Shown here piece by piece: positions 25,907 to 34,457 of a DNA stretch of 64,000 bases (its first letter is position 1; every line of letters starts with the position of its first letter). This DNA comes from Flavobacteriaceae bacterium (GTDB lineage Bacteria > Bacteroidota > Bacteroidia > Flavobacteriales > Flavobacteriaceae): contig JAKISG010000010.1 of NCBI GenBank assembly GCA_021648755.1, positions 1-64,000 on the forward strand, read 5' to 3'. The position numbers were made by a program, and so were the translations under genes. The notes beneath the pieces were generated by a model. It was not told the DNA's origin, ran no database searches, and saw only the letters and a list, made by a program, of their open reading frames with translations.

Positions 25907-27181
25907 ATGTTACAAGTATCATTTATAAAAGAAAACAAAGAAGCTGTTTTAAAAGGATTAGCAGTTCGCAACTTTACAAATGCAGCAAAAATTATTGATA
26001 CAGTAATCACAATCGATGAAAATCGTAAGAATACTCAAACTGAATTAGATAAGATTTTAGCAGAAGCAAATAAGATTGCAAAAGAAATTGGAAATTTATT
26101 TAAAAACGGCGAAGTAGAAAAAGCAAATACACATAAAAAGAGATCAGGTGAATTAAAAATTATTTCAATCAAATTAAAAGAAAAATTAACCATTGTAAAC
26201 ACGAATTTAAACGAATTACTATATCAAATTCCAAATATTCCAAATATTTTAGTGCCTAAAGGAAATAGTGAAAAAGATAATGAAATTACTTTTCAAGAAG
26301 GCGAAATCCCAAAATTATACGATGGTGCGTTACCACATTGGGAACTGGCAAAAAAACACGACATTATTGATTTTGAATTAGGTACTAAGATTACAGGAGC
26401 AGGTTTTCCTGTTTATAAAGGTAAAGGTGCAAAATTACAACGTGCATTAATCAATTATTTTTTAGATAAAAATACTAGTGCAGGCTATGATGAAGTACAA
26501 GTACCACATTTAGTTAATGAAACATCTGCTTTTGGTACAGGACAGTTACCAGATAAAGAAGGACAAATGTATCACGATGTAAAAGATAATTTGTATTTGA
26601 TACCAACAGCCGAAGTGCCGATTACCAATATTTTTAGAGACGTACTATTGAAAGAAGAAGATTTTCCGATTTGTAAAACAGGGTACACACCTTGTTTTAG
26701 AAGAGAAGCAGGTTCTTACGGTGCACATGTTCGAGGTTTAAATAGATTACATCAATTTGACAAAGTAGAAATTGTACGTATCGAACACCCAGATAAATCG
26801 TATAAAGCTTTAGATGGTATGGTAGATCATATCGTAGAAATTCTACGTGAATTAAAACTGCCATTTCGTATTTTAAGATTATGTGGAGGTGATATAGGAT
26901 TTACTTCGGCGCTTACTTATGATTTTGAAGTATTTTCCACAGCACAAAATAGATGGTTAGAAATAAGTTCCGTTTCAAATTTTGAAAACTTTCAGGCAAA
27001 CCGATTAAAATTACGTTATAAAGATACTAATGGTAAAAAAAAATTAGCACATACCCTTAACGGAAGCTCTTTAGCGTTGCCAAGAGTCCTAGCAAGTATT
27101 TTAGAAAACTATCAAACACCAAACGGAATTAAAATACCTAGAGTTCTAGTAAAATATACAGGTTTTGAAATAATTGATTAA
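25907..27181 (+). CDS. serS: Seryl-tRNA synthetase
   Basis: A 424-residue class II synthetase. The first 110 residues form the antiparallel coiled-coil arm that binds the long variable arm of tRNA-Ser. Motif 2 is FRREAGSYGAHVRGLNRLHQ and motif 3 is GSSLALPRVLASILENYQ; a TAEVPITN stretch contributes to serine binding. Start at 25907 lies just after a TATATTCG-type promoter box. Ends 6 bp before a convergent small gene. Confidence 0.97.
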   Translation: MLQVSFIKENKEAVLKGLAVRNFTNAAKIIDTVITIDENRKNTQTELDKILAEANKIAKEIGNLFKNGEVEKANTHKKRSGELKIISIKLKEKLTIVNTNLNELLYQIPNIPNILVPKGNSEKDNEITFQEGEIPKLYDGALPHWELAKKHDIIDFELGTKITGAGFPVYKGKGAKLQRALINYFLDKNTSAGYDEVQVPHLVNETSAFGTGQLPDKEGQMYHDVKDNLYLIPTAEVPITNIFRDVLLKEEDFPICKTGYTPCFRREAGSYGAHVRGLNRLHQFDKVEIVRIEHPDKSYKALDGMVDHIVEILRELKLPFRILRLCGGDIGFTSALTYDFEVFSTAQNRWLEISSVSNFENFQANRLKLRYKDTNGKKKLAHTLNGSSLALPRVLASILENYQTPNGIKIPRVLVKYTGFEIID

Positions 27182-27186
27182 TTCTT

Positions 27187-27327
27187 TTAATTTGCAACAA
27201 CCACAGTCATCAATTTTTTATATTGACTCACTTCTTTTAAAGCACTTACATAAGCCGTAATTTGACCAGTAACCATAAAATTGATCGCTTTGTTTTTTGC
27301 AGTTTCGTATAAAATTTTAAAATCCAT
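27187..27327 (-). CDS. Small conserved-looking protein, 46 residues
   Basis: A short gene convergent with serS. It reads MDFKILYETAKNKAINF to KLMTVVVAN. It is predicted as two amphipathic helices, with a basic N-terminal half and a hydrophobic C-terminus. Codon usage resembles real genes (Lys AAA, Gly GGT) and there is no frame interruption. I believe similar short proteins occur near serS or in other flavobacteria, but cannot verify this. No function can be assigned. Confidence 0.6.
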   Translation of the reverse strand: MDFKILYETAKNKAINFMVTGQITAYVSALKEVSQYKKLMTVVVAN

Positions 27328-27537
27328 AATTTTTTAAGTTTAATTTAAATTGATTATCTACTTATAAAACAAATTACATGCCAAAATGTTACCTATCTTA
27401 AACCCTTTTAGATTTAAGGTATTAAAAGTATTTTCTTTAAATTTATATTTCATTAACATTTGTTTGCTTATTTTTGAAGTGTAAACATAATAAACTCGGA
27501 ATAGTTTTTGATTAAAAACCCTAATAGTATAATAACA

Positions 27538-29325
27538 ATGCAAAAAATACTTCTAGTACTTTTCGTTCTTACAATTACTTTTGTACATTCACAAAATGTA
27601 CAACTAGCCAATGATTACTTTAGAAAAGGAGAGTATGATAAATCAGCAATGATTTATAAAAAATTATATAAAAAAAACACAAATAATAGAACTTACTTTA
27701 AACGATTATTAACATGTTACCAAGAAAAAGAAAACTTTGAAAAAGCAAAAGAATTAATAGAAAAGCAAAAAATAAATTTTCCTAAACAATATTATCTCCA
27801 TGTAGAATTAGGTTATAATTACCAATTACAAAATAAAAATACAGAAGCAATACTGTTATATCAAAAAGCAATAGGCAAAGTAAAAGAATACCCAAACTCA
27901 GCAAACTTAACAGGTAGGTCTTTTCGTGAAAATCACCTACTAGATTATGCATTACAAGCCTATGAAATTGCAATGAAAAAAAGTCCAAAGTCTAGATTTG
28001 GTATTTATATAGCATCAATTTATGGTGAAAAAACAGAAATTGATAAAATGTTTAATACGTATTTAGACATGGTAAATAACGATCCAAATTATTACGCTTC
28101 GATACAACGTTATATAGCAAAATTTATAACAGATGATAGCGAAAACGAAAATAATAAAATTTTCAAAAAATTAGTATTAAACCGTCTACAAGACAACCCT
28201 TTAGATGCTTGGAATAATTTATTGAGTTGGTTATATATGCAACAAAAAGACTATACTAAATCATTAGTACAAGAAAAAGCAATTTTTAAACGTTCCTCAA
28301 GCAGTTTAAAAAAAATATTTGATTTAGCAACGATAACTTTAGCAGCAAAAGATTATGATACAGCAACAAAAGCATACACATTTATTTTAGAGAATACAGA
28401 TAGTCAAATTGAAATTATAAGAGCAAAACAAAATTTATTACGTATTGAAGTTGAAACTGTAAAAACGCAAGAAAAATTAAATAAGATAAAAACTAAATTT
28501 AACACTTTGTTTATAGAATATGGTAAAGGTAGTAGTACCCTAAATTTACAAATTGCTTATGCAGATTTTTTAACCTTTAAATTAGATAAACCTAATGAAG
28601 CGATTATAGTATTAAAAGAAGTATCAAAAGTTGCAGTTTCAAAATATATAAAAGGTAATATTAAAATAAAACTGGCAGATATTTTAGTTTATACAGATAA
28701 ATTTAATCAAGCATTGATAACATACACACAAGTACAAAGTGATTTAAAAGGGAGCGAAGTTGCTCAAATAGCAAGACTAAAAATAGCGAAAACATCATAT
28801 TATAAAGGCGATTTTGATTGGGCAAGAATACAATTAAAAGTATTAAAATCGGCTACTTCAAAGTTAATTTCTAATGACGCATTAAAATTAAATTTATTAA
28901 TAGGAGATAACATTGCAGAGGACACTATTAGAATAGCCTTAAAAAAATATGCAAAGGCAGACCTATTATCCTTTCAAAATAAAAACAAACAAGCAATAGA
29001 TACCTTATCTATTTTATTAAAAGAATTTAAAGGGCATGCCATAGAAGATGAAGCACTATTAAAGCAAGCAGAATTATATAAAAAAACAAATCAATATGCC
29101 TTTGCAGAAAATAATTATCAGAAAATAATTACACTAAAAAAAGACGGTATTTTAGTAGATGATGCTTTATATAGTTTAGGAAATTTGTATAAAAACGAAT
29201 TAAATGATACAGAAAAAGCAAAAGAAATGTACCAAAAAATAATATTTGATTTTGTAAGTAGTATTTATTTAGTAGATGCAAGAAAAAAATTTAGAGAATT
29301 ACGTGGAGATAAAAGTATAGAATAA
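27538..29325 (+). CDS. Exported tetratricopeptide repeat protein
   Basis: A 595-residue protein with signal peptide MQKILLVLFVLTITFVHSQ, followed by about ten TPR-like helix pairs (for example LANDYFRKGEYDKSAMIYKK, VDDALYSLGNLYKNELNDTE). The repeats bind partners and suggest a periplasmic scaffold, possibly for an outer-membrane assembly or gliding complex. The ATG at 27538 is preferred over an in-frame one 10 codons upstream because it begins the signal peptide. The DUF4286 gene starts 18 bp after it. Confidence 0.85.
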   Translation: MQKILLVLFVLTITFVHSQNVQLANDYFRKGEYDKSAMIYKKLYKKNTNNRTYFKRLLTCYQEKENFEKAKELIEKQKINFPKQYYLHVELGYNYQLQNKNTEAILLYQKAIGKVKEYPNSANLTGRSFRENHLLDYALQAYEIAMKKSPKSRFGIYIASIYGEKTEIDKMFNTYLDMVNNDPNYYASIQRYIAKFITDDSENENNKIFKKLVLNRLQDNPLDAWNNLLSWLYMQQKDYTKSLVQEKAIFKRSSSSLKKIFDLATITLAAKDYDTATKAYTFILENTDSQIEIIRAKQNLLRIEVETVKTQEKLNKIKTKFNTLFIEYGKGSSTLNLQIAYADFLTFKLDKPNEAIIVLKEVSKVAVSKYIKGNIKIKLADILVYTDKFNQALITYTQVQSDLKGSEVAQIARLKIAKTSYYKGDFDWARIQLKVLKSATSKLISNDALKLNLLIGDNIAEDTIRIALKKYAKADLLSFQNKNKQAIDTLSILLKEFKGHAIEDEALLKQAELYKKTNQYAFAENNYQKIITLKKDGILVDDALYSLGNLYKNELNDTEKAKEMYQKIIFDFVSSIYLVDARKKFRELRGDKSIE

Positions 29326-29343
29326 TTTTAAAAATAAAGACTA

Positions 29344-29667
29344 ATGTACATATATAATGTTACCATAAATATAGAAGAAGCAGTTCATGATAAATGGTTA
29401 AAATGGATGCAAGAAAAACACATACCAGAAATGCTAAATTTGGGTAAGTTTCACAAGGCATTAATGACTAGGGTAATTGAAGAAAGAAAGGAAGGAATTA
29501 CATATTCTATTCAATACACAACCGACAGTAAAGAAACTTTAGAAAAATATTATAACAAAGAAGCAAAAAAAATGAGACAAAAAAGTATTCAATTATTTGC
29601 TGGTAAATTTGTCGCTTTTAGAACAGAATTAGAAGTTATTTTTGAAAGTATAAATTTTAAGAATTAA
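29344..29667 (+). CDS. DUF4286 family protein
   Basis: A 107-residue soluble protein (MYIYNVTINIEEAVHDKWLK, then YSIQYTTDSKETLEKYYN) that matches the DUF4286 family, a ferredoxin-like alpha/beta fold known mainly from Bacteroidota. No catalytic residues stand out. It follows the TPR gene and precedes rsmA, an order found in flavobacteria. Function unknown. Confidence 0.8.
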   Translation: MYIYNVTINIEEAVHDKWLKWMQEKHIPEMLNLGKFHKALMTRVIEERKEGITYSIQYTTDSKETLEKYYNKEAKKMRQKSIQLFAGKFVAFRTELEVIFESINFKN

Positions 29668-29748
29668 ATAAGTAGATTTTCAGGTATTTTTAAATATTTA
29701 ATTTAATCTTTGTGAAAACTTTATGACATTAAGAAACTATAAAACTTT

Positions 29749-30531
29749 GTGATTTTGCAAGAAAAAGTAAAACCAAAAAAACACCTAGGACAACATTTTT
29801 TAACTGATGAAAACATCGCAAAAAAAATTGCAGATACTTTAGTTGGTAAGAATTATAAAGATATTTTAGAAATAGGTCCAGGAATGGGTGTTTTAACTAA
29901 ATACTTATTAGAAAACGGGAACTATAAAACCTCAGTAATAGAGATTGACAGAGAGTCCGTTGCATATCTAAAAGAAAATTATAAAGATTTAAAAAATAGA
30001 ATTTTTGAATCTAATTTTTTAAAAACTGATATACAAGAACTCTTTAGTAAAAAACAATTTGCTATAATTGGAAACTTCCCTTATAATATTTCTACACAAA
30101 TTGTTTTTAAAACTTTAGAAAATAAGGATTATATACCCGAACTCTCTGGTATGTTTCAAAAAGAAGTCGCTGAACGCATTGCAGAAAAAAAAGGCTCAAA
30201 AAAATACGGAATTTTATCGGTACTAACACAAGCATTTTACGATGTAGAGTACTTATTTACCGTACCACCAAGTGTATTTAATCCACCACCAAAAGTAGAA
30301 TCAGGAGTTATAAGATTAACACGAAAAAAAAACTTTATATTACCAGTAGAAGAAAAGTTTTTTTTCAAAGTTGTAAAAACGGCCTTTAACCAACGTAGAA
30401 AAATGTTACGTAAAAGTTTACAATCTTTTCAATTGTCATCAGAACTAAAACAGTCTGAGTTTTTTACAAAACGCCCAGAACAATTATCAGTAGATGAGTT
30501 TATTTATCTTACTAAATTGTTAATACCTTAA
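29749..30531 (+). CDS. rsmA: 16S rRNA (adenine1518-N6/adenine1519-N6)-dimethyltransferase
   Basis: A 260-residue SAM methyltransferase (KsgA) that dimethylates two adenines near the 3' end of 16S rRNA. Motifs: KKHLGQHFLTDENIAKKIA, SAM loop EIGPGMGVLT, catalytic GNFPYNIS and C-terminal KTAFNQRRKMLRKSL. No ATG precedes the essential N-terminus: a stop lies at 29740-29742, so initiation must be at GTG 29749 or TTG 29755. The start region overlaps a ctttGtG-type sequence resembling the extragenic repeats seen before other genes here. Confidence 0.95.
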   Translation: MILQEKVKPKKHLGQHFLTDENIAKKIADTLVGKNYKDILEIGPGMGVLTKYLLENGNYKTSVIEIDRESVAYLKENYKDLKNRIFESNFLKTDIQELFSKKQFAIIGNFPYNISTQIVFKTLENKDYIPELSGMFQKEVAERIAEKKGSKKYGILSVLTQAFYDVEYLFTVPPSVFNPPPKVESGVIRLTRKKNFILPVEEKFFFKVVKTAFNQRRKMLRKSLQSFQLSSELKQSEFFTKRPEQLSVDEFIYLTKLLIP

Positions 30532-30723
30532 ATCAAAAGTCGTAACGAGGATTTGAAATGTACGCTAGTACCCTTTCATATCAAATGGTTTCATAAAATT
30601 TTTTATCAAATTTTTCTAAATTAGTATGACACAACATAGCCTGATGTCTATTTTACAAAAAAAAATGGTAAAAAAAGGACAAGTAGTCTCATTTTAAAGA
30701 AAATAAAAAAATAAGCACAAAAT

Positions 30724-32358
30724 TTATTTTTCTAAAAACGGATATTTATAATCTGTTGGTGGCACAAAAGTTTCTTTAATTGTTCGGTTAGAAACCCATC
30801 GTAATAAATTCCATACAGAACCTGCTTTGTCGTTTGTGCCAGAGCCACGGGCACCTCCAAAAGGTTGTTGACCGACAACAGCCCCTGTTGGTTTATCGTT
30901 AATATAAAAATTTCCTGCAGCATCTTCTAGAGCATCTGTAGCATAATCAATAATATATCGATCTGCGCTAAAAATAGCTCCTGTTAATGCATAAGGAGAA
31001 GTATTATTTAAAATTACCAAACTTTCTTTCCAGTCTTCATCGTCATAAACAAAAATAGTTAAAATAGGTCCAAATAATTCAGTGCACATTGTCTTATAAT
31101 CTGCTTTTTTAGCTAAAATAACAGTTGGCTCTATAAAATAACCTTTAGAATTATCGTAATTACCACCAATAATTACTGTAGCATCAGGATCTCTTTTAGC
31201 ATCATCAATAAAATTAGCTAATTTATCAAATGCTCTACTATCAATTACTGCATTGATAAAATTACTGGTATCTTCTGGACTGCCCATTTTCATAGATTTC
31301 ATTTCTGTTTCTAAATGAATTTTTACCTCATTCCATTTAGATTTAGGAATATATGCTCTAGATGCCGCTGAACATTTTTGACCTTGATATTCAAAAGCAC
31401 CGCGACTAAGGGCAGTACCAACTTGTTTAGCATCTGCAGAAGCATGCATCCAAAGAAAATCTTTTCCGCCAGTTTCACCAACAATTCTTGGATAAGAACG
31501 GTATTTACCTTTATTTACATTCGTACCAATATTATTCCAAAAACTATTAAATACTCCTGTCGAACCTGTAAAATGAATACCGCCAAAATCCTTATGGTCT
31601 AATAAAACATCAGTAATCATTGCAGCATCTCCTGTAACCATATTAATAACACCATCTGGAACACCTGCTTCTTTAAAAAGTTCCATTAAAACTTGTGCAG
31701 AGTAAACTTGTGTTCTTGCTGGTTTCCAAATAATAACATTACCCATCATTGCTGGTGCTGCTGCTAAATTAGCAGCAATAGATGTAAAATTAAATGGCGT
31801 TATTGCATATATAAACCCCTCTAAAGGTCTGTATTCCATTCTGTTCCATATTCCAGGAGCAGATAAAGGCTGATTTTGATAAATTTCAGTCATAAACTGC
31901 ACATTAAACCTAAAGAAATCTATCAATTCACAAGCGGCGTCAATTTCTGCTTGCATTACATTTTTAGATTGCGCAATCATTGTTGCAGCATTTAATTTTG
32001 CTCTATATGGACCTGCCAATAAATCTGCTGCCTTTAGAAATATTGCAGCACGAGATTCCCAAGGCATATTTGCCCATTTTTTACGCGCTTCCATTGCCGT
32101 TTTTATAGCTAATTCTATATGCTTTTTTTTAGCTTCGTGATATTTACCTACAGCGTGTTTAATATCATGTGGCGGATGAATTGAAACAGTATTTCCTGTC
32201 CTTATTTCTTCACGACCAATATAAAACGGAATATCCACTTTTTCGTTATACATTTTTTTGTACATTGCTAATAACTCTTTACGCTCTTCACTATTTGGAG
32301 CGTACGATTTAACGGGTTCGTTTATTGGTATTGGTATGTTGTAAAATCCTGTTGCCAT
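30724..32358 (-). CDS. pruA: L-glutamate gamma-semialdehyde dehydrogenase
   Basis: A 544-residue aldehyde dehydrogenase that oxidises glutamate semialdehyde (P5C) to glutamate in proline degradation. The catalytic Cys lies in FEYQGQKCSAASRAY and the general-base Glu in VGETGGKDF; the NAD loop is HFTGSTGVFNSF. The length matches the stand-alone, mitochondrial-type P5C dehydrogenase group. The gene stands alone, with no putA/prodh nearby. Divergent from the NRDE gene across a 165-bp gap. Confidence 0.94.
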   Translation of the reverse strand: MATGFYNIPIPINEPVKSYAPNSEERKELLAMYKKMYNEKVDIPFYIGREEIRTGNTVSIHPPHDIKHAVGKYHEAKKKHIELAIKTAMEARKKWANMPWESRAAIFLKAADLLAGPYRAKLNAATMIAQSKNVMQAEIDAACELIDFFRFNVQFMTEIYQNQPLSAPGIWNRMEYRPLEGFIYAITPFNFTSIAANLAAAPAMMGNVIIWKPARTQVYSAQVLMELFKEAGVPDGVINMVTGDAAMITDVLLDHKDFGGIHFTGSTGVFNSFWNNIGTNVNKGKYRSYPRIVGETGGKDFLWMHASADAKQVGTALSRGAFEYQGQKCSAASRAYIPKSKWNEVKIHLETEMKSMKMGSPEDTSNFINAVIDSRAFDKLANFIDDAKRDPDATVIIGGNYDNSKGYFIEPTVILAKKADYKTMCTELFGPILTIFVYDDEDWKESLVILNNTSPYALTGAIFSADRYIIDYATDALEDAAGNFYINDKPTGAVVGQQPFGGARGSGTNDKAGSVWNLLRWVSNRTIKETFVPPTDYKYPFLEK

Positions 32359-32523
32359 TATCTATTATTTAAAAATATTCAATTAATTTTGTGACTACAA
32401 AGTTACTAATTTTTTTAGAGCTTACGAACTCTTTAGAGTTTAAAACCTCATTAGTAACATTAATTAAAAAACATAAATAGTAGCCTTAATTTTAAACAGT
32501 TAGGTTAAAAAAACTAAAAATTA

Positions 32524-33207
32524 ATGTGTACCGTAACTTACATACCAATAAATAAAACCGATTTTATCCTAACCTCAAGTAGAGATGTACCTTTTACAAG
32601 AGAAAAAGCTTTAGTTCCAAAAAAGTATATAGAAGATAATGTAGCAATTACTTACCCAAAAGATGGTCGTGCAAAAGGAACATGGATTGGCTACAGTTCA
32701 AAAAACAGACTGATTTGTTTGTTAAATGGCGGTTTTGAAAATCATATTTCTAAAAAATCATATCGAAAAAGTAGAGGTATTATTGTAAAAAATTTATTAA
32801 AAAAAGACACTATTTCTGCCGCTTTAAGCAAAATAGAATTAGAGAATATAGAGCCTTTTACTTTAATAATTGCTGATTGGAATGCAGAATTACAATTAAT
32901 AGAATTTATTTGGGATGGAAAAATAAAACACTTAAAAAACTTAAATCAAGAAAAACATATTTGGTCCTCTTCAACTTTGTATGATGAGAACATGAAACAA
33001 TTAAGAAGAGGTTGGTTTTCAAAATGGACGCTTAAAGATAAAAAGAAAGACATCTTAAAATTTCATCATAAAGCAGGGCTAGGTAATTGTAATGTTGCTA
33101 TTACTATGAAGCGTAAAAAAGTTGGAACGGTTAGTATAACTCAATTTTCTAAAATTGATGGAGAGATTTGTATGAATTATGAAGAGATAACAAATGCGAA
33201 AAATTGA
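32524..33207 (+). CDS. NRDE (TANGO2-like) family protein
   Basis: A 227-residue protein starting with Cys after Met (MCTVTYIPI), as in Ntn-hydrolase-like NRDE proteins, and with the SSRDVPFTRE motif in place of NRDE. GRAKGTWIGYS and LICLLNGGF are also typical. The eukaryotic relative is TANGO2, implicated in haem or lipid handling; bacterial function is unsettled. A self-processed N-terminal cysteine is possible. Confidence 0.85.
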   Translation: MCTVTYIPINKTDFILTSSRDVPFTREKALVPKKYIEDNVAITYPKDGRAKGTWIGYSSKNRLICLLNGGFENHISKKSYRKSRGIIVKNLLKKDTISAALSKIELENIEPFTLIIADWNAELQLIEFIWDGKIKHLKNLNQEKHIWSSSTLYDENMKQLRRGWFSKWTLKDKKKDILKFHHKAGLGNCNVAITMKRKKVGTVSITQFSKIDGEICMNYEEITNAKN

Positions 33208-33296
33208 CAATACATTTAGTACATCATTTATAATTTTGACGGTATATTTTATCTTTAAAAGTTTAAGAAAATAAAACATTTCATAAATTAACCTAT

Positions 33297-33683
33297 TTAA
33301 TTTAAAATTGCAGGAATCACCAATTGAGATGTAGGAATATACACTTTAAACTTTTCGGTAGTTGTAAAATTAATCATATTGTAAAGACCAGACATAGAGC
33401 CAATAGGCGAAGTCAAATAACAAAACGAACCGTATATATATTTTGCTTTTGGAGTTAAAATTGGTTTTTTACCAATAACTCCATCACCTTCAATTATTTC
33501 AATAGCGCTTAAAGAATCAAAAATATACCACCTTCTACTAATCAATTGTACCGAATCATTACTTTGATTTTCAATAGTTATTTCATAATTAAACAGATAA
33601 TTTAATCGATAATTTTGATAATGCGTACCTTTAAAATTGGTTTTTATCGAAATTTTAATTCCGTTTGTTATTTGCTGAATCAT
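33297..33683 (-). CDS. apaG: ApaG/DUF525 domain protein
   Basis: A 128-residue single beta-sandwich domain. It has YLFNYEITIENQSNDSVQL, the conserved RRWYIFDSLS, the GDGVIGKKP glycine loop, and LTSPIGSMSGLY. ApaG is linked to Co2+/Mg2+ resistance in enterobacteria and resembles the F-box-associated fold; its biochemical role is unclear. The start codon lies 14 bp from a promoter-like region facing the effector locus. Confidence 0.93.
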   Translation of the reverse strand: MIQQITNGIKISIKTNFKGTHYQNYRLNYLFNYEITIENQSNDSVQLISRRWYIFDSLSAIEIIEGDGVIGKKPILTPKAKYIYGSFCYLTSPIGSMSGLYNMINFTTTEKFKVYIPTSQLVIPAILN

Positions 33684-33954
33684 TGGTTGGTATTGATTTA
33701 GTTTACAAATATAATTATTTTTTTTAAAAAAAAACTGCTAAAAGTAAAAACGCTATATAAAAATAAAAAATTACTAGCAATAGGCTTGGTAAAAACCAAC
33801 CAGAATAAAGTCAGCATTTAATTTTAATTAAAATATTTTTCCCTAAATGTTATTTAGTTTTTAATGCGTTTTCCCTGAGATTAATCACCTCTAAAATTTG
33901 TTTTTATAAAAAAAAATAATATATTCGTAAATTCTAAACAATTTAATAAGAACG

Positions 33955-34419
33955 ATGAGTAAAAAAATATACGTATTAGACGGCGCATTATTAGAATGTA
34001 ACATGGGTTATAAACCCGCAAAATTATTAGTAACCGAAAACAAAAAAGTAAAAATACAAGGCAAATTTAAAGCAACCGATGCCGACATACAAGTACCACA
34101 AACCTTTGGTAAATGTAAACTAAAACCAACAAATAGCGGTCATTTACCCTGCGTACCAGGCTTACAAAAATGGACTAATACTAGTACAAAAGTAACCTTA
34201 GGCAAAAGTAAAAAGTTTTTGTTCGACTGCTCACAAACGATGTGCTCTACAGGCGGTCTAGTAAAAATAAAAGATCACGGACAAATAGATAGCATAGGTA
34301 GTATGCTAGAACAATTTAAAGAAATTGCCATGCTCATACCAGGAGCCATGCCAGGAGCCACCAACATACCAAAAGTAGTAGAACAATATTGGATGGATGA
34401 AGAGAGCAAGAAAAAATAG
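33955..34419 (+). CDS. DUF4280 (PAAR-like) protein
   Basis: A 154-residue cysteine-containing protein. It has the DUF4280 pattern: YVLDGALLECNMGYKPAKLLV near the start, FGKCKLKP and GHLPCVPGLQKW centrally, and CSQTMCSTGGLVKIKDHGQ near the C-terminus. DUF4280 proteins are PAAR-like and are believed to sharpen the spike of contractile systems (type VI secretion or extracellular contractile injection) and to recruit effectors. It begins the locus that carries a modular peptidase effector 39 bp downstream. The secretion machine itself is not in the window. Confidence 0.85.
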   Translation: MSKKIYVLDGALLECNMGYKPAKLLVTENKKVKIQGKFKATDADIQVPQTFGKCKLKPTNSGHLPCVPGLQKWTNTSTKVTLGKSKKFLFDCSQTMCSTGGLVKIKDHGQIDSIGSMLEQFKEIAMLIPGAMPGATNIPKVVEQYWMDEESKKK

Positions 34420-34457
34420 AAGAAGAAGAAAATAATAAAAATGTAAAAATATTTGTA

